A stretch of 6,121 nt of DNA from positions 1 to 6,121 of the forward strand of contig CBFHWU010000019.1 of the NCBI GenBank assembly GCA_965659665.1, in the 5' to 3' direction. The position numbers and the translations under genes were made by a program. Origin of the DNA: CBFHWU01 sp965659665. Its GTDB lineage: Bacteria > Bacteroidota > Bacteroidia > Flavobacteriales > Flavobacteriaceae. Below the pieces are notes generated by a model. That model had not been told where the DNA came from. It was given only the letters and a program-made list of their open reading frames with translations, and did not search any database. Of the stretch, positions 5,243 through 6,121 are shown in pieces (the first letter of the stretch is position 1; each line of letters starts with the position of its first letter).

Positions 5243-6121
5243 ATAAATTTCGCAGCAACACAAAACATAAATTTTAGCAACATTTCAATCCCTGATTTTT
5301 ATCCTGATAATGAGAATGTAAGAACTGAAATTGCATCATACTTAGCGGAAATTCAGCATATCGATACACAAATTGGATTAGTTTATGAGGTATTGGAAAA
5401 ACACGAAAAACTTCAAAATACTCTCGTTGTTTTTTCTTCAGACAACGGCATGCCTTTTCCAAGGGCTAAATCAAATTTATATGGGTATGGTATTCGGGTT
5501 CCATTGATTGTAACCTGGGGCAACAAAATAAAGAAACATCGCAGCGTTGATGATTTAATTTCTTTGACAGATTTAGCACCTACTTTTATTGATGCGGCTG
5601 GACTTTCAGTTCCTTCGAGTATGTCTGGAAAAAGTTTAATGGATCTTTTACTGTCAGATCAATCTGGACAAGTGAGGGCTAAAGACAATCATCTGTATAC
5701 TGCTATAGAACGGTATGGCCGTCAAAGCCTTTATCCATCGCGGTCAATTCGGAGGCAAGATTTTCAACTTATTTGGAATGCGCTCCCTGAAAATAATCCC
5801 ATTGCAGTTGATGGAGGCCCTATTAAAGATGTATGGATTAATAATAAAGTTTCGCAACCCTATTATTATAAGCTTGCAGTTGGCAAGCGGCCTGAGTATG
5901 AGCTTTTCGATGTAAAAGCCGATCCATATAACATTGATAATTTGGCTGAAAACCCATTGTATCGAGATGTTTTAGACGAACTTAAATCTCAACTTTTTCA
6001 ATACCTAGAATTAAGGCAAGACCCAAGAATAACAGAGAAACAAGATCTATGGCAATTCACACCTGCATTTATATTGTGGAATGATGTATGTGCCAGTAGA
6101 AAATCCCGATACGTCAATCTT
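5243..6121 (+). pseudogene. 5'-truncated S1 sulfatase (heparan N-sulfatase-like/S1_8-type), C-terminal part
   Basis: A + frame open from just after a TAA at 5240-5242 to the window edge (293 codons, no stop) is the second half of a sulfatase. From codon 1 of that frame: IPDFYPDNENVRTEIASYL (about 18-36), then FSSDNG with metal ligands D67/N68, PFPRAKSNLYGYGIRVPL (71-88) with the conserved K76, LTDLAPTFIDAAG, and KRPEYELFDVKADPYNIDNL (about 213-232), close to the RP-ELYDL-DP-NL pattern of N-sulfoglucosamine sulfohydrolase-like enzymes. The N-terminal ~200 residues are absent, including DD metal ligands, the C/S-x-P-S-R formylglycine site and GKWHLG. No in-frame ATG precedes 5450 and no signal peptide is present. 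The missing half is replaced by the promoter region of the divergent sulfatase, which is a different subfamily, so the two are not copies. It is almost certainly inactive. Confidence 0.85.

Noticed and set aside
5715..5915. + strand open frame of 66 codons
   Set aside because: It overlaps in another frame the truncated sulfatase, whose frame shows clear family motifs across this stretch.

Overview
The window is AT-rich with A-rich leaders in place of strong Shine-Dalgarno sites. Its secreted sulfatases and esterase have type I signal peptides, and it carries GH65 and LacI remnants of sugar-utilisation loci. Together these suggest a member of the Bacteroidota, most likely a marine member of the Flavobacteriaceae that degrades sulfated polysaccharides. 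The assignment comes from gene content and style only.

Layout. (1) Positions 3-92 are the last codons of a membrane protein on the + strand. (2) Positions 87-280 are a gene-free stretch with two tRNA-3'-end-like sequences (87-140 and 253-280) and a strong intrinsic terminator (148-178). (3) Positions 355-1745 are a tight two-gene + strand operon: a zinc-less HNH nuclease related to the HNH_4/Cas9 type, coupled through TAATG to a HIT-family hydrolase. (4) Positions 1764-1859 hold a second copy of the tRNA-end-like sequence, again followed at once by a terminator. Regions 2-4 look like a compact cassette bounded by repeated sites. (5) Positions ~1866-2466 (- strand) are debris of a maltose/maltodextrin locus: the N-terminus of a LacI regulator joined to the middle of a GH65 phosphorylase, which has an in-frame stop and is cut off where the cassette begins. 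(6) Positions 2555-3505 (-) are a secreted esterase-D-like hydrolase. (7) Positions 3506-3852 hold a terminator and a GC-rich block of uncertain nature. (8) Positions 3853-5160 (-) are a complete secreted S1 sulfatase. (9) Positions 5243-6121 (+) are the C-terminal part of a second, different sulfatase that has lost its start and active-site cysteine region.

How the parts relate. The sulfatase and esterase fit periplasmic or extracellular trimming (sulfate and acyl removal) of an algal-type polysaccharide, in a degradation locus that has been rearranged: three truncated genes lie within about 4 kb. The most interesting part is the HNH-HIT cassette. It is a self-contained AT-rich operon between tRNA-end-like repeats, each coupled to its own terminator, and its right edge interrupts a GH65 remnant. 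An accessory, possibly defence, role is inferred and not shown.
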